The notes: a model not told the origin generated them from the sequence alone. 64,000 nt of DNA from Pseudomonas cremoricolorata DSM 17059 = NBRC 16634 (GCF_000425745.1 NZ_AUEA01000007.1:1-64000), one strand, 5' to 3'. Shown: positions 17,173-33,304, counted from the stretch's first letter. Made by a program: numbers and translations.

Positions 17173-17676
17173 GATATTGGCTCCTGCTTGAGGGCCGCCT
17201 GTCGGCGACCGGTTGGATTTTAAGAATGTGACGCCTGACGCAAGACCACTAAGGTGATGCACAGCGCGAGAGGCAGGCTCTCGATACATCTTTATAAGTT
17301 GTAGCGGCGGTGCCTGGCCAAGCCTCGGGAGGGGCCAGGGCACTGAATTGGGCCCTGTCAAAGGGGGCGGCATTGTACCTGAACTGACCTTGAACCGGCG
17401 TGCCGGTCAGGCAGTTCTTGCTGACTTTTTTCGACCGATCTCTGGCTCGTCGGTTCATCGACCGAACGCTATGAGTGACGGAAGGGGAGTGTAGTGGAAG
17501 CCTATATGTAGTGCCAGTCTAAATTTTCAGGCACACCATGTAGGGTTTTTGCCGGGGCGCGGCATTTCCGCGCAGGCTCAGGAAGGGCGCTCTGAGCGCC
17601 ATGGCGTGAGCGTGATGCTCACGCCGCGGAGACCCTCGCCTCATTGCTCAGGGCGATCCTGGACGGCTGTCAGGTC
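17173..17676. other. nrdB upstream region
   Basis: About 500 bases upstream of nrdB. It should hold the nrdB promoter. I see no convincing NrdR pair here and no additional gene. Confidence 0.4.
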
Positions 17677-17811
17677 CTACTGGAGGCACCGACTGCGCAG
17701 CGTCTCGACCACATGTGTCTTGGGCTGTCGACGGGCTTGCTCGACCGTGGTGAAACGGCCGGTTTCTGCGTTACGACCAATCTTGCGAGTTACCACTTTT
17801 TTCCGCGTCAT
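17677..17811 (-). CDS. Small conserved-looking basic protein (44 aa)
   Basis: A 44-residue, strongly basic protein beginning MTRKKVVTRKIGRNAETG and containing TTVEQARRQPKTHVVETL. GGAAG precedes the ATG by about 8 bases. Short proteins with the pattern GR(D/N)AxTGxF...A..P.T.VVET recur in proteobacteria, but I know of no function. It lies in the nrdA-nrdB gap on the same strand. The longer reading starting at 17928 runs through the nrdA terminator and is rejected. Confidence 0.6.
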   Translation of the reverse strand: MTRKKVVTRKIGRNAETGRFTTVEQARRQPKTHVVETLRSRCLQ

Positions 17812-17901
17812 GAGGGGACTTCCAGTGATGGCAGGTCCTGTCTTTCTACCGACTCGTGCGAGTGCTGGGCAAAGGGAGCGATTTCTCAAGGCGACGGATA
17901 C

Positions 17902-17943
17902 AAAAACGCCACGCGGGATGCCCATCAAGGCATCCCGCGTGGC
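17902..17943 (-). terminator. nrdA terminator
   Basis: GCCACGCGGGATGCC (17908-17922) and GGCATCCCGCGTGGC (17929-17943) form a perfect 15-bp stem with a 6-nt loop, followed on the minus strand by GTTTTTG. It begins 10 bases after the nrdA stop codon. Confidence 0.9.
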
Positions 17944-17952
17944 ATCAAGCGG

Positions 17953-20832
<2,880 letters not shown>

Positions 20833-21152
20833 CGGTGGGTGTCTCCACAGTTTCTATAGTGTTCAGGCGCCTTTTGAGCGCCTACCGGTTCTGTCCACGT
20901 CTTGCGCGACCGTCCGGGGGACGCGACACGCGCGCATCCACCCATTCGGGAATGCCGACTTTCGGGACAGACTCAGGAAATAAGGGGCATGCCAATGCCG
21001 CTCCCTGGCCGAAGTCAAAGGTTGCGGATGATCCGTAACCCGTTGCCGTCTGGTGCTCGGCGCTGCCGAAAACACCCTTGACCGAACAAGGCCCTGGCGG
21101 GCTTGCCTCGGCCCCTCCGCAGGAGCGGTTGGTACCTGGAAATCACGCTAAT

Positions 21153-21186
21153 TTCCTACACAAAAGCACTTGAGTTTGTGTAGGAA
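21153..21186. promoter_or_regulatory. Inverted repeat upstream of nrdA
   Basis: TTCCTACACAAA (21153-21164) and TTTGTGTAGGAA (21175-21186) are perfect 12-bp arms around a 10-base spacer, about 320 bases before nrdA. It may be an operator or an RNA hairpin in the nrdA leader. No known consensus fits well. Confidence 0.5.
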
Positions 21187-21210
21187 GTTGTGTTTGTGAT
21201 TTACCGCGAA

Positions 21211-21257
21211 ACCCAACATATAGTGGTTCGCTGAAATTGCGCTACAAGATAATGCGG
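21211..21257. promoter_or_regulatory. Candidate pair of NrdR boxes
   Basis: 21211-21226 matches the NrdR box consensus acaCwAtATaTwGtgt at 13 of 16 positions, with the CAACATATAGTG core. A weaker match (10 of 16) lies at 21242-21257, exactly 31 bp away, the three-turn spacing typical of NrdR box pairs. NrdR represses RNR genes when dATP is bound. Assignment is by hand comparison. Confidence 0.55.
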
Positions 21258-21284
21258 TATTGGGGGCTTTGCAAGGCGGCCGGC

Positions 21285-21293
21285 TGTGGATAA
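21285..21293. promoter_or_regulatory. DnaA box upstream of nrdA
   Basis: TGTGGATAA is the exact complement of the consensus DnaA box TTATCCACA. DnaA boxes are known regulators of nrdA promoters in enterobacteria, so a role in coupling nrdA to replication is plausible. A single 9-mer can occur by chance. Confidence 0.5.
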
Positions 21294-21452
21294 CTTGTGG
21301 GTACTTTGTGAGTGATTTCTCTGCACTCGCTGTAGGCCTTGTCCCAAGCAGCTTGCCGCGATTTTTGCCGATTCGCGCTCAGGCAAAGAATTTTTCGGGG
21401 GCACGCCCTGGCCCATCGAGCGATTGGCTCCAGTGCCTTGAAGTAGAGCCTG

Positions 21453-22154
21453 TCAGACGCTGATCAGGCTGAGCAGATGACCGTCCGTCAGGCAGAACTG
21501 GCCCTGCACCTCGCAACCCTGGCGCCAGTCGCTGGAAAGGTCAGTGAGCAGGCGCAGGCGGGCCAAGCCGTCGCTGGACCATTCCAGTAGCTCGGCATGC
21601 TCGAAATAGAAGCGCTGAAGGGTCAGCGGGTAGAGGGTCTTGAACAGGCTTTCCTTGAGCGAAAAGGTCAGCGTCACCACCAGACCGATCTGGCTGCGGT
21701 CGAGGCGCTGCAACTCGGCGGGGGTGAGGATTTCGCCTGCCAGGCGCTCGGCGCGGGCATCGTCGAGCAGGCGTTCCTGGTCCAGGCCAATGCCTTGGCA
21801 AGTGCCGTGCGCGGCCACCACCGCGGCGGCCCAGCCCTGGCCGTGGGTGATCGAGCCGCGGATATCGTGCGGCCACACCGGTGCGCGGTCTGCGCCGCTG
21901 GTGGGTACGTAGCTGCGGCCATCCAGACGCTGCAAGGCCGCGCGCGCGCAGACCCGCCCGGCCAGGTATTCGGCCTGGCGCTTGGCCACCGAGCGTTGCA
22001 GGCTGTCGCTTTGCTCGATGCCGGCGCGGGCAAAGTCATCGCCGTGCAGCCGTGCCGGGTCGAAACTGCAACTGGCCAGCACCGCCCCCGGTATCGCCTG
22101 GGGCAGTGGCCAGTGGAACTGGATGGGGTCGCAGCAAAGGGGCAGGGTGGTCAT
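21453..22154 (-). CDS. pcpS: 4'-phosphopantetheinyl transferase
   Basis: A 233-residue Sfp/EntD-type transferase closely resembling P. aeruginosa PcpS. It moves phosphopantetheine from CoA to a serine of acyl, peptidyl or aryl carrier proteins. Motifs: KRQAEYLAGRVCARAAL (about 55-71), the SITHGQGWAAAV block, the magnesium motif GIGLDQERL, and FSLKESLFK with the catalytic Glu/Lys. In Pseudomonas PcpS is the only such enzyme and serves primary fatty acid synthesis as well as siderophores. It starts 13 bases after phaJ and is probably co-transcribed. MTTLPL is chosen as start; longer readings run into phaJ. Confidence 0.92.
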   Translation of the reverse strand: MTTLPLCCDPIQFHWPLPQAIPGAVLASCSFDPARLHGDDFARAGIEQSDSLQRSVAKRQAEYLAGRVCARAALQRLDGRSYVPTSGADRAPVWPHDIRGSITHGQGWAAAVVAAHGTCQGIGLDQERLLDDARAERLAGEILTPAELQRLDRSQIGLVVTLTFSLKESLFKTLYPLTLQRFYFEHAELLEWSSDGLARLRLLTDLSSDWRQGCEVQGQFCLTDGHLLSLISV

Positions 22155-22167
22155 GGGCGGCGGCTGA

Positions 22168-22638
22168 TCAACCGGCGACGAAGTTCGGCGGCGATACCAG
22201 CTCGACGGTCTGCAACTTGCGCGGTGCAAGGATTTCCGCCTCGCCTTCCACTACCAGCTCATCGTTCTGGTTGTACACGTTGGTGGCGATGCGCACCTTG
22301 AACTTGGGCAGTTTTTCCAGAATTTCCAGGCGCACGGTCAGGGTGTCGCCGATCTTCACCGGTTTTTGGAAGCGCATTTGCTGGCCCAGGTAGATGGTGC
22401 CGGGGCCGGGCAGGGTGCAGGCCACCGCGGCGCTGATCAGGGCGCCACTGAACATGCCGTGGGCGATGCGCTCGCGGAACATGCTCTTGGCGGCGAACTC
22501 GGCGTCCAGGTGCACCGGGTTGTGGTCACCGGACATGGCGGCGAACAACTGGATGTCGCGTTCCTCGACAGACTTTTCGTACTGGGCAGTCTGGCCGACT
22601 TCGAGGGCTTCGTAAGGCGTGTTGCTGACCTGGGTCAT
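22168..22638 (-). CDS. phaJ1: (R)-specific enoyl-CoA hydratase (MaoC-like)
   Basis: A 156-residue hot-dog-fold hydratase very close to P. aeruginosa PhaJ1 (the gene beside fadD1/fadD2). It hydrates trans-2-enoyl-CoA to (R)-3-hydroxyacyl-CoA, diverting beta-oxidation intermediates to polyhydroxyalkanoate. The MaoC motif is FAAMSGDHNPVHLD, with catalytic Asp38 and His43, followed by RIAHGMFSGAL. It is divergent from fadD2 across a 369-base gap and followed closely by pcpS. Confidence 0.9.
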   Translation of the reverse strand: MTQVSNTPYEALEVGQTAQYEKSVEERDIQLFAAMSGDHNPVHLDAEFAAKSMFRERIAHGMFSGALISAAVACTLPGPGTIYLGQQMRFQKPVKIGDTLTVRLEILEKLPKFKVRIATNVYNQNDELVVEGEAEILAPRKLQTVELVSPPNFVAG

Positions 22639-23007
22639 CGGGTTTCCTTGATCAATAGATTCATGTAGGCGATCCATCGCGCGCCGGGTTCGTTCCAGCG
22701 CATGCAGCAGACCCCCGAGTATATCGGCGCTGGCCGTCGGGTGACGGCTTTCGATGAGCGGTCGCGGATGAATATCCGCCGACGCGTGCCTTATAAGAGC
22801 CATAGGACGGCCTGTTCAGCCCGCGCATCACACCGCTTAACCACAAATACGATTCACGATGTTAATGGCAGCCCTTGTCCGATGGGCCGCGACGTGCAGA
22901 GCTGCTAACGTCGATTCATGCCTGCTCGGCCCAAGCCCGCGCAGGCAGCGCGAGGCTTACCCCCTCGGCCCATCGATCGCACAGGCCAGGCAAAGGAACA
23001 ATAATAA
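22639..23007. other. phaJ/fadD2 divergent promoter region
   Basis: 369 bases between divergent starts. It must contain both promoters. I looked for PsrA/FadR-type palindromes and saw none that is convincing. GGAACAATAATAA precedes the fadD2 ATG. Confidence 0.4.
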
Positions 23008-24696
23008 ATGCACGCCGACTTCTGGAACGACAAACGCCCCGCAGGCGTACCCACTACCCTCGATCTGCATCGCTACCAGTCGGTGGTGGAGGTGTTCGAG
23101 CGCTCATGCCAGCGCTTCGCCGACCGACCTGCGTTCAGCAACCTGGGCGTGACCTTGAGCTACGCCGACCTCGAACGCCACAGCGCAGCCTTTGCCGCCT
23201 GGCTGCAGCACAACACCACGCTCAAACCGGGTGACCGCATCGCGGTGCAGATGCCTAACGTTCTGCAATACCCCATCGCGGTGTTCGGCGCCCTGCGCGC
23301 CGGGCTGGTGGTGGTCAACACCAACCCGCTGTACACCGCCCGGGAAATGCGCCATCAGTTTCGCGATGCCGGGGTGCGCGCGCTGGTGTACCTGAACCTG
23401 TTCGGCCAACGCGTGCAGGAGGTGCACCGCGACGCCGGGCTGGAATACCTGATCGAAGCGAAGATGGGCGATCTGCTGCCCAGCGCCAAAGGTTGGCTGG
23501 TCAACCTGCTGGTCGACAAAGTGAAGAAGATGGTGCCGGCCTATGCACTGCCCCAGGCCATCGCCTTCAAGCAGGTGCTGCGCAGCGGCGCCACCCTGCG
23601 CCATAGCCCCGTGGCGGGGCAGCGCGACGAAGTCGCCGTGCTGCAATACACCGGCGGCACCACCGGCCCGGCGAAGGGCGCCATGCTCACCCACGGCAAC
23701 CTGATCGCCAACATGCTGCAGGTGCTGGCGTGCTTTCAGCAGCACGGCGACGATGGCCAGCCGATGATCAAGGAAGGTCGCGAGGTGATGATCGCGCCGC
23801 TGCCGCTGTACCACATCTATGCCTTCACCGCGAACTGCATGTGCATGACCTTCACCGGCAACCACAACGTGCTGATCACCAACCCGCGCGATATTCCAGG
23901 CTTCATCAAGGAACTGGGCAAGTGGCGCTTCTCGGCGCTGATCGGCCTCAACACGCTGTTCGTCGCACTGATGGACCATCCAGGTTTCAGGTCACTGGAT
24001 TTCTCGGCGCTGAAGGTCACCAACTCCGGCGGCACCGCGCTGGTGAAAGCCACTGCCGAGCGCTGGGAAAGCCTCACCGGCTGTCGCATCGTCGAAGGCT
24101 ATGGCCTCACCGAAACCTCGCCGGTGGCCAGCACCAACCCCTACGGACAGATGGCGCGACTGGGCACGGTCGGCCTGCCGGTGGTGGGCACGGCGTTCAA
24201 GGTGATCGACGAGCAGGGTCAGGAACAGCCCCTCGGCCAGCCGGGCGAGCTGTGCATTCAGGGCCCGCAGGTGATGAAGGGCTACTGGCAGCAGCCTGAA
24301 GCCACGGCCGAGGCACTGGATGCCGAGGGCTGGCTGAAAACCGGCGACATCGCCGTGATCGACGCCGACGGCTATACCCGCATCGTCGACCGCAAGAAAG
24401 ACATGATCATCGTCTCGGGCTTCAACGTGTATCCCAACGAAGTCGAAGAGGTGGTCATGGGCCATCCGCAGGTGGCCAATTGCGCCGCCATCGGCGTGGC
24501 GGACGAGCGCACCGGTGAGGCGGTCAGGCTGTTCGTGGTGGCCCGCGAGGGCGGCATCGACATTGAAGAACTCAAGGCCTACTGCAAGGCCAACCTCACC
24601 GGCTACAAAGTGCCGCGGCAGATCATCGTGCGTGATGCCTTGCCCATGACCCCAGTAGGCAAGATCCTGCGCCGCGAGCTGCGCGACCTCGCCTGA
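23008..24696 (+). CDS. fadD2: Long-chain fatty acid-CoA ligase
   Basis: A 562-residue acyl-CoA synthetase of the ANL superfamily that activates fatty acids with ATP and CoA for beta-oxidation at the inner membrane. Visible motifs: the phosphate loop YTGGTTGPAKGAML (near 215), GYGLTETSPV (near 365), TGDIAVIDADGY, the hinge DRKKDMIIVSGFNVYPNEVEE, and the C-terminal catalytic lysine in TPVGKILRREL. It is the first of a tandem pair sharing roughly two-thirds of residues; P. putida and P. aeruginosa have the same order with phaJ1 nearby. A hydrolase gene usually found between phaJ and fadD2 in those species is missing here. Confidence 0.93.
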   Translation: MHADFWNDKRPAGVPTTLDLHRYQSVVEVFERSCQRFADRPAFSNLGVTLSYADLERHSAAFAAWLQHNTTLKPGDRIAVQMPNVLQYPIAVFGALRAGLVVVNTNPLYTAREMRHQFRDAGVRALVYLNLFGQRVQEVHRDAGLEYLIEAKMGDLLPSAKGWLVNLLVDKVKKMVPAYALPQAIAFKQVLRSGATLRHSPVAGQRDEVAVLQYTGGTTGPAKGAMLTHGNLIANMLQVLACFQQHGDDGQPMIKEGREVMIAPLPLYHIYAFTANCMCMTFTGNHNVLITNPRDIPGFIKELGKWRFSALIGLNTLFVALMDHPGFRSLDFSALKVTNSGGTALVKATAERWESLTGCRIVEGYGLTETSPVASTNPYGQMARLGTVGLPVVGTAFKVIDEQGQEQPLGQPGELCIQGPQVMKGYWQQPEATAEALDAEGWLKTGDIAVIDADGYTRIVDRKKDMIIVSGFNVYPNEVEEVVMGHPQVANCAAIGVADERTGEAVRLFVVAREGGIDIEELKAYCKANLTGYKVPRQIIVRDALPMTPVGKILRRELRDLA

Positions 24697-24700
24697 GACC

Positions 24701-24776
24701 TGCCCTCGAACGCCCCGCCCAGGCCCGCGCTTGCCCAGCGTTGGCTCTGGAGCGGGGCGTTGAGGGTTCGAGGGCA
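24701..24776 (+). terminator. Nested hairpin after fadD2
   Basis: TGCCCTCGAAC (24701-24711) pairs with GTTCGAGGGCA (24766-24776) and, nested, AACGCCCCGC (24709-24718) pairs with GCGGGGCGTT (24752-24761). The structure begins 4 bases after the fadD2 stop. There is no T-run, so it may act as an mRNA-stabilising or attenuating structure between fadD2 and fadD1. Confidence 0.5.
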
Positions 24777-24976
24777 CGATAGAGCTTTGTGACTGAATAT
24801 TGATTTCTGGTTTTATTCGTGACTGTAGGGGCTTTGTACGGCTCTGGTCGGCTTTTGGCAAAGCTGTTACTCTCGGCGCGCTTTCGGTGCGAGGCCCAGT
24901 GGTAGGTCTGCACCCCCAACCATAAAAAAACGCATGAACGCGTGAGAATCCGCTGTTGCTAAAGGAGTGGGGCTCC

Positions 24977-26674
24977 ATGATCGAAGATTTCTGGAAGGAC
25001 AAGTACCCAGCCGGCATTGCGGCTGAGATCGATCCTGACGAATTTCCCAATATCCAGACAGTCCTCAAGCAATCCTGCCAGCGCTTCGCTGACAAACCTG
25101 CCTTCAGCAACCTCGGCAAGACCCTCACCTACGGCGAGCTGTACACGCTGTCCGGCGCCTTCGCCGCCTGGCTGCAGCAGCACACCGACTTGCAGCCCGG
25201 CGATCGTATCGCCGTGCAACTGCCCAACGTCCTGCAATACCCGGTCGCGGTCTTCGGCGCCCTGCGCGCGGGCCTTGTGGTGGTCAACACCAACCCGCTG
25301 TACACCGCGCGGGAAATGGAGCACCAGTTCAAGGATTCCGGCGCCAAGGCGCTGGTCTGCCTGGCCAACATGGCCCACCTGGCAGAGAAAGTGGTGCCCA
25401 AGACCGACGTACGCCATGTCATCGTCACCGAAGTCGCCGATCTGCTGCCGCCGCTCAAGCGTCTGTTGATCAACAGCGTCATCAAGTACGTGAAGAAGAT
25501 GGTGCCGGCCTATCACCTGCCCAAGGCGATCCGCTTCAACGACGCCCTGGCCAAGGGTCAAGGCCAGGCGGTGGTCGAAGCCAACCCCGGCGCCAACGAT
25601 GTCGCCGTGCTGCAATACACCGGCGGCACCACGGGTGTGGCCAAGGGCGCCATGCTGACCCACCGCAACCTGGTGGCGAACATGCTGCAGTGCCGTGCGT
25701 TGATGGGCGCCAACCTGCGCGAAGGTTGCGAAATCCTCATTACGCCGCTGCCGCTGTACCACATCTATGCCTTTACCTTCCATTGCATGGCGATGATGCT
25801 GATCGGCAACCACAACGTGCTGATCAGCAACCCACGCGACCTGCCGGCCATGGTCAAGGAACTGCGCAAGTGGAAGTTCAGCGGCTTCGTTGGCCTGAAC
25901 ACCCTGTTCGTTGCCCTGTGCAACAGTGAAAGCTTCCGCTCGCTGGACTTCTCCGCGCTGAAAATCACCCTGTCCGGCGGCATGGCCCTGCAACAGAGCG
26001 TGGCCGAGCGCTGGAAGGATGTCACCGGCTGCGCCATCTGCGAAGGCTACGGCATGACCGAAACCAGCCCGGTGGCGGCGGTCAACCCGGCCGAGGCCAA
26101 TCAGGTCGGCACCATCGGTATTCCGGTGCCCTCGACCCTGTGCAAGATCATCGACGACAGCGGCGCCGAGCTGCCTTTGGGCGAAGTCGGCGAGCTGTGC
26201 GTGAAGGGCCCGCAGGTGATGAAAGGCTACTGGCAGCGCGACGATGCCACCGCCGAGATCCTCGACAGCGAAGGCTGGCTGAAGACCGGTGACATCGCCC
26301 TGATCCAGCCCGATGGCTACATGCGCATCGTCGACCGCAAGAAAGACATGATTCTCGTCTCGGGCTTCAACGTGTACCCCAACGAACTCGAAGACGTGCT
26401 CGCCGGCCTGCCCGGTGTGGTGCAGTGCGCTGCCATCGGCATTCCGGACGAGAAATCCGGCGAAGTGATCAAGGTGTTCCTGGTGGTCAAGCCCGGCATG
26501 ACCCTGACCAAGGAGCAGGTCATGGAGCACATGCGCGCCAACCTCACTGGCTACAAGGTGGCGCGCCACATCGAGTTCCGCGATTCGCTGCCCACCACCA
26601 ATGTCGGCAAGATCCTGCGCCGCGAACTGCGCGACGAAGAGCTGAAAAAGCTTGGCGTGAAGAAGAGCGCCTGA
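24977..26674 (+). CDS. fadD1: Long-chain fatty acid-CoA ligase
   Basis: A 565-residue acyl-CoA synthetase, the main FadD in pseudomonads, acting on long-chain fatty acids. Motifs parallel fadD2: YTGGTTGVAKGAML, GYGMTETSPV, TGDIALIQPDGY, DRKKDMILVSGFNVYPNELED, and NVGKILRREL. ATG 24977 follows AAGGAGTGG (24962-24970). It lies 280 bases after fadD2, so it may also have its own promoter in that gap. Confidence 0.95.
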   Translation: MIEDFWKDKYPAGIAAEIDPDEFPNIQTVLKQSCQRFADKPAFSNLGKTLTYGELYTLSGAFAAWLQQHTDLQPGDRIAVQLPNVLQYPVAVFGALRAGLVVVNTNPLYTAREMEHQFKDSGAKALVCLANMAHLAEKVVPKTDVRHVIVTEVADLLPPLKRLLINSVIKYVKKMVPAYHLPKAIRFNDALAKGQGQAVVEANPGANDVAVLQYTGGTTGVAKGAMLTHRNLVANMLQCRALMGANLREGCEILITPLPLYHIYAFTFHCMAMMLIGNHNVLISNPRDLPAMVKELRKWKFSGFVGLNTLFVALCNSESFRSLDFSALKITLSGGMALQQSVAERWKDVTGCAICEGYGMTETSPVAAVNPAEANQVGTIGIPVPSTLCKIIDDSGAELPLGEVGELCVKGPQVMKGYWQRDDATAEILDSEGWLKTGDIALIQPDGYMRIVDRKKDMILVSGFNVYPNELEDVLAGLPGVVQCAAIGIPDEKSGEVIKVFLVVKPGMTLTKEQVMEHMRANLTGYKVARHIEFRDSLPTTNVGKILRRELRDEELKKLGVKKSA

Positions 26675-26775
26675 TCGAGGCCGGGCTGGTGATGGGGCGT
26701 GATGCCGTGAGGTGGTAGACTCACGGCCGCCTTCGCGGATGCCCCCGCGCCTGATAGAGCCTACTGCCAAGCCCC

Positions 26776-30681
<3,906 letters not shown>

Positions 30682-30842
30682 CCCTGGGGATTTGTGGCAC
30701 ACTGGCCGCCGTCTACGCTTGACCCCATGCCCCAGGTTTAACCGGGGGCAGCACCTGTTCAATCTGGTACCAAGGTGCCAGCATTCAGTCCGTATTTTCG
30801 CCAGTGCCTGGCAGGTGCTGGCCCTAGAGCAGAGGAACGACC

Positions 30843-31964
30843 GTGCACAATGTCGTGATCAGCGGCACCGGCCTGTACACCCCGGCGCAGAGCATTTCCA
30901 ACGAAGAGCTGGTGGAGTCGTACAACACCTGGGTGCGTCAGGCCAATGCCGCCCAGGCCGAGGCCATCGAGCGGGGCGAGGTCGAGGCGTTGCCTGAGTC
31001 CAATGCCGCGTTCATCGAAAAAGCCTCGGGTATCAAGAGCCGCTTCGTAATGGACAAGGCCGGCATTCTCGACCCGCAGCGGATGAAACCCAGCCTGCCC
31101 GAGCGCAGCAACGATGAACCTTCGGTGTTGTGCGAAATGGCCGTGGCTGCCGCGCGCCAGGCGCTGGAACGCGCCGGGCGTAGCGCCGCCGATGTCGACG
31201 GGCTGATCGTCGCCTGCTCCAACCTGCAGCGCCCGTATCCGGCTATCGCCATCGAAGTGCAGGCCGCGCTTGGCATCCAGGGCTTTGCCTTCGACATGAA
31301 CGTGGCCTGTTCCTCGGCCACCTTCGGCATCCAGACCGCCGCCAACAGCGTGCAGCTCGGTCAGGCCCGTGCGGTGCTGGTGGTCAACCCCGAGGTGTGC
31401 ACCGGCCACCTCAACTTCCGCGACCGCGACAGCCACTTCATCTTCGGCGATGCCGCCACCGCAGTGCTCATCGAGCGCCAGGACCAGGCCACCTCGGCGC
31501 ATCAGTTCGACGTCGTCAGCACGCGCCTGCTGACGCAGTTCTCCAACAACATCCGCAACAACTTCGGCTTCCTCAACCGTGCTGCCGAAGACAGTGCAGC
31601 CAACGTCGACAAGCTGTTCGTGCAGGAAGGTCGCAAGGTGTTCCGGGAAGTGTGCCCGATGGTCGCCGAACTGATCGCCGGGCACCTGAGCGACAACGGC
31701 TTGCAGCCCAGTGATGTGCAACGCTTCTGGCTGCACCAGGCCAACCTCAGCATGAACCACCTGATCGTCAAGAAGCTGCTGGGGCGAGAGGTGAGCGAGA
31801 GCGAAGCGCCGGTGATCCTCGACCGTTATGCCAACACCAGTTCGGCCGGTTCGGTGATCGCACTGCACTTGTACCAGGACGACCTTGCGCCGGGCGCGGT
31901 GGGGGTGTTGAGTTCGTTCGGGGCGGGGTATTCGATCGGCAGCGTGGTGCTGCGCAAGCGCTGA
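30843..31964 (+). CDS. Beta-ketoacyl-ACP synthase III (FabH-like)
   Basis: A 373-residue thiolase-fold condensing enzyme. The triad is visible: Cys156 in MNVACSSATFG, His298 in WLHQANLSMN and Asn331 in YANTSSAGSV. It is longer than E. coli FabH (317) because of an N-terminal insertion near residues 25-75. It resembles P. aeruginosa PA3286, which condenses octanoyl-CoA with malonyl-ACP and so feeds beta-oxidation products back into fatty acid synthesis. The start is GTG, with GAGGA about 7 bases upstream. It is convergent with the porin gene across a strong terminator. Confidence 0.88.
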   Translation: MHNVVISGTGLYTPAQSISNEELVESYNTWVRQANAAQAEAIERGEVEALPESNAAFIEKASGIKSRFVMDKAGILDPQRMKPSLPERSNDEPSVLCEMAVAAARQALERAGRSAADVDGLIVACSNLQRPYPAIAIEVQAALGIQGFAFDMNVACSSATFGIQTAANSVQLGQARAVLVVNPEVCTGHLNFRDRDSHFIFGDAATAVLIERQDQATSAHQFDVVSTRLLTQFSNNIRNNFGFLNRAAEDSAANVDKLFVQEGRKVFREVCPMVAELIAGHLSDNGLQPSDVQRFWLHQANLSMNHLIVKKLLGREVSESEAPVILDRYANTSSAGSVIALHLYQDDLAPGAVGVLSSFGAGYSIGSVVLRKR

Positions 31965-31991
31965 GCGCACGGCGCTGTCACCGCCCCGCAC

Positions 31992-32041
31992 ACGAAAAAA
32001 CGGGAAGCGCCGCATGCGATCGGCGCTTCCCGTTTTCGTTT
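31992..32041. terminator. Bidirectional terminator
   Basis: AAAACGGGAAGCGCCG (31997-32012) and CGGCGCTTCCCGTTTT (32021-32036) give a 16-bp stem with A and T tracts on both sides. It sits between converging genes and serves both. Confidence 0.92.
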
Positions 32042-32059
32042 CTCAAAACGTTCTGTGGC

Positions 32060-33304
32060 TTAGAACTTCGCTTCCAGATCGACCTGCAGGGTGTCGACGT
32101 CGGCGTTGCTGTTAGGCAGGTTGGAGTAGTCGGTCTTGGCCATCAGGTAGGCAGCGCCGAGCGAGAAGTTCTTGTCGATCTCGTAGCCGACCTTGAACTT
32201 GTGGCCGCGCGAGCCAGTGAAGCCGTTGCCGAAGTCCGAATCGGTGAAGGCGCTGACCACACCGTTACGCTGCACGTCGCGGTAGTTGTAGTCCAGGCTC
32301 CAGGTGCCGATCTTGGTTTTCAGACCGGCCAGCCAGGCTTGGTCCATGCCATCGGTGCTCTCGGTGTTCTTCACGTACTGGCCGTAGGCCGACAGCGGGA
32401 TGGCGAAGCCGGTGAAGTCGACCTGACCGAAGCCTTCCACCAGCTGGAACTCGTCGGTGGTGTTGCCCAGGGCGCGCAGTACCGCCGATGGCTTGTCGTT
32501 GTCGTAGCCGTACAGGCTGGCACCGACGGTGAACTTGAGCGCGTCGGTGGCGGCGAACTTGGTGCCCAACTGAGCGTGGTACAGCTGCGCATCGTGCTTG
32601 AACTGCACGCCGTTGCCGTCGACGTTGTCCTTGAGCATGTAGTGACCGATGCTGCCGAACACCTCGGCGCCGCCCAGGTCATGCTTGTAGGTGGCCGCTA
32701 CACCTTCTGGGTTGATGTCGCTGTCCCAGATGATGTCGCCCATGCTCACCCAAGGTTGCTGCATCTTGCCGCCGATCAGGTGCAGGTTGGGGATGGCGGT
32801 CGGGTGCCAGTCGAGGTAGGCGAGGTCAACCCACAGCGATTTCTTCTCGAAGTAGTTGTCCAGGCTCTGGTTGGTCGAGCGCGCATCGGCGCTGCTGCCG
32901 GTGGCGATACGCACGCCGGCGTCGACCTGCGGGTTGATCTCGCTGTAGAAGCCGACACGGGCGCGAACGCGTTCGCGGTCCTGGTTGTTGCTGCGGCTGT
33001 TCGGGTCGTTGACGTTGACGTCTTCGTAGCGCAGACGCACATCGCCCTTGATCTGGGTCTTGGCGGCCCAGGCCACTTTCTGTTCGAAGGAACTCATGCG
33101 CTCGGACTGAGCTTTCTGTGCGGCCTTTTCCTTGGTCTCGTTGGCCAGATCCGCTTGCAGCTCGCTGTACTGTGCCTGGTTGATCGAGCCGTTGGCTCGC
33201 AGCATTTCGAGCAGCTTGGCGTCGACGGCAGCACTGGCCGGAGTGCTCAGTGCCAGTACCATGCCGGTCAGGCTGACTCCGGTAAGTGTAGAAACAAGAC
33301 GCAT
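32060..33304 (-). CDS. Putative outer-membrane porin
   Basis: A 414-residue porin-like protein. A signal peptide (MRLVSTLTGVSLTGMVLALS, cleavage after ASA) is followed by a short helical segment with LRANGSINQAQYSELQADL, then a beta-rich barrel domain with alternating aromatic patterns and a C-terminal ...DLEAKF ending in Phe, the outer-membrane sorting signal. This matches the 'putative porin' family with an N-terminal coiled segment. Solute is unknown. AGGGAG precedes the ATG at 33304. It stands alone, with a terminator after it. Confidence 0.85.
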   Translation of the reverse strand: MRLVSTLTGVSLTGMVLALSTPASAAVDAKLLEMLRANGSINQAQYSELQADLANETKEKAAQKAQSERMSSFEQKVAWAAKTQIKGDVRLRYEDVNVNDPNSRSNNQDRERVRARVGFYSEINPQVDAGVRIATGSSADARSTNQSLDNYFEKKSLWVDLAYLDWHPTAIPNLHLIGGKMQQPWVSMGDIIWDSDINPEGVAATYKHDLGGAEVFGSIGHYMLKDNVDGNGVQFKHDAQLYHAQLGTKFAATDALKFTVGASLYGYDNDKPSAVLRALGNTTDEFQLVEGFGQVDFTGFAIPLSAYGQYVKNTESTDGMDQAWLAGLKTKIGTWSLDYNYRDVQRNGVVSAFTDSDFGNGFTGSRGHKFKVGYEIDKNFSLGAAYLMAKTDYSNLPNSNADVDTLQVDLEAKF

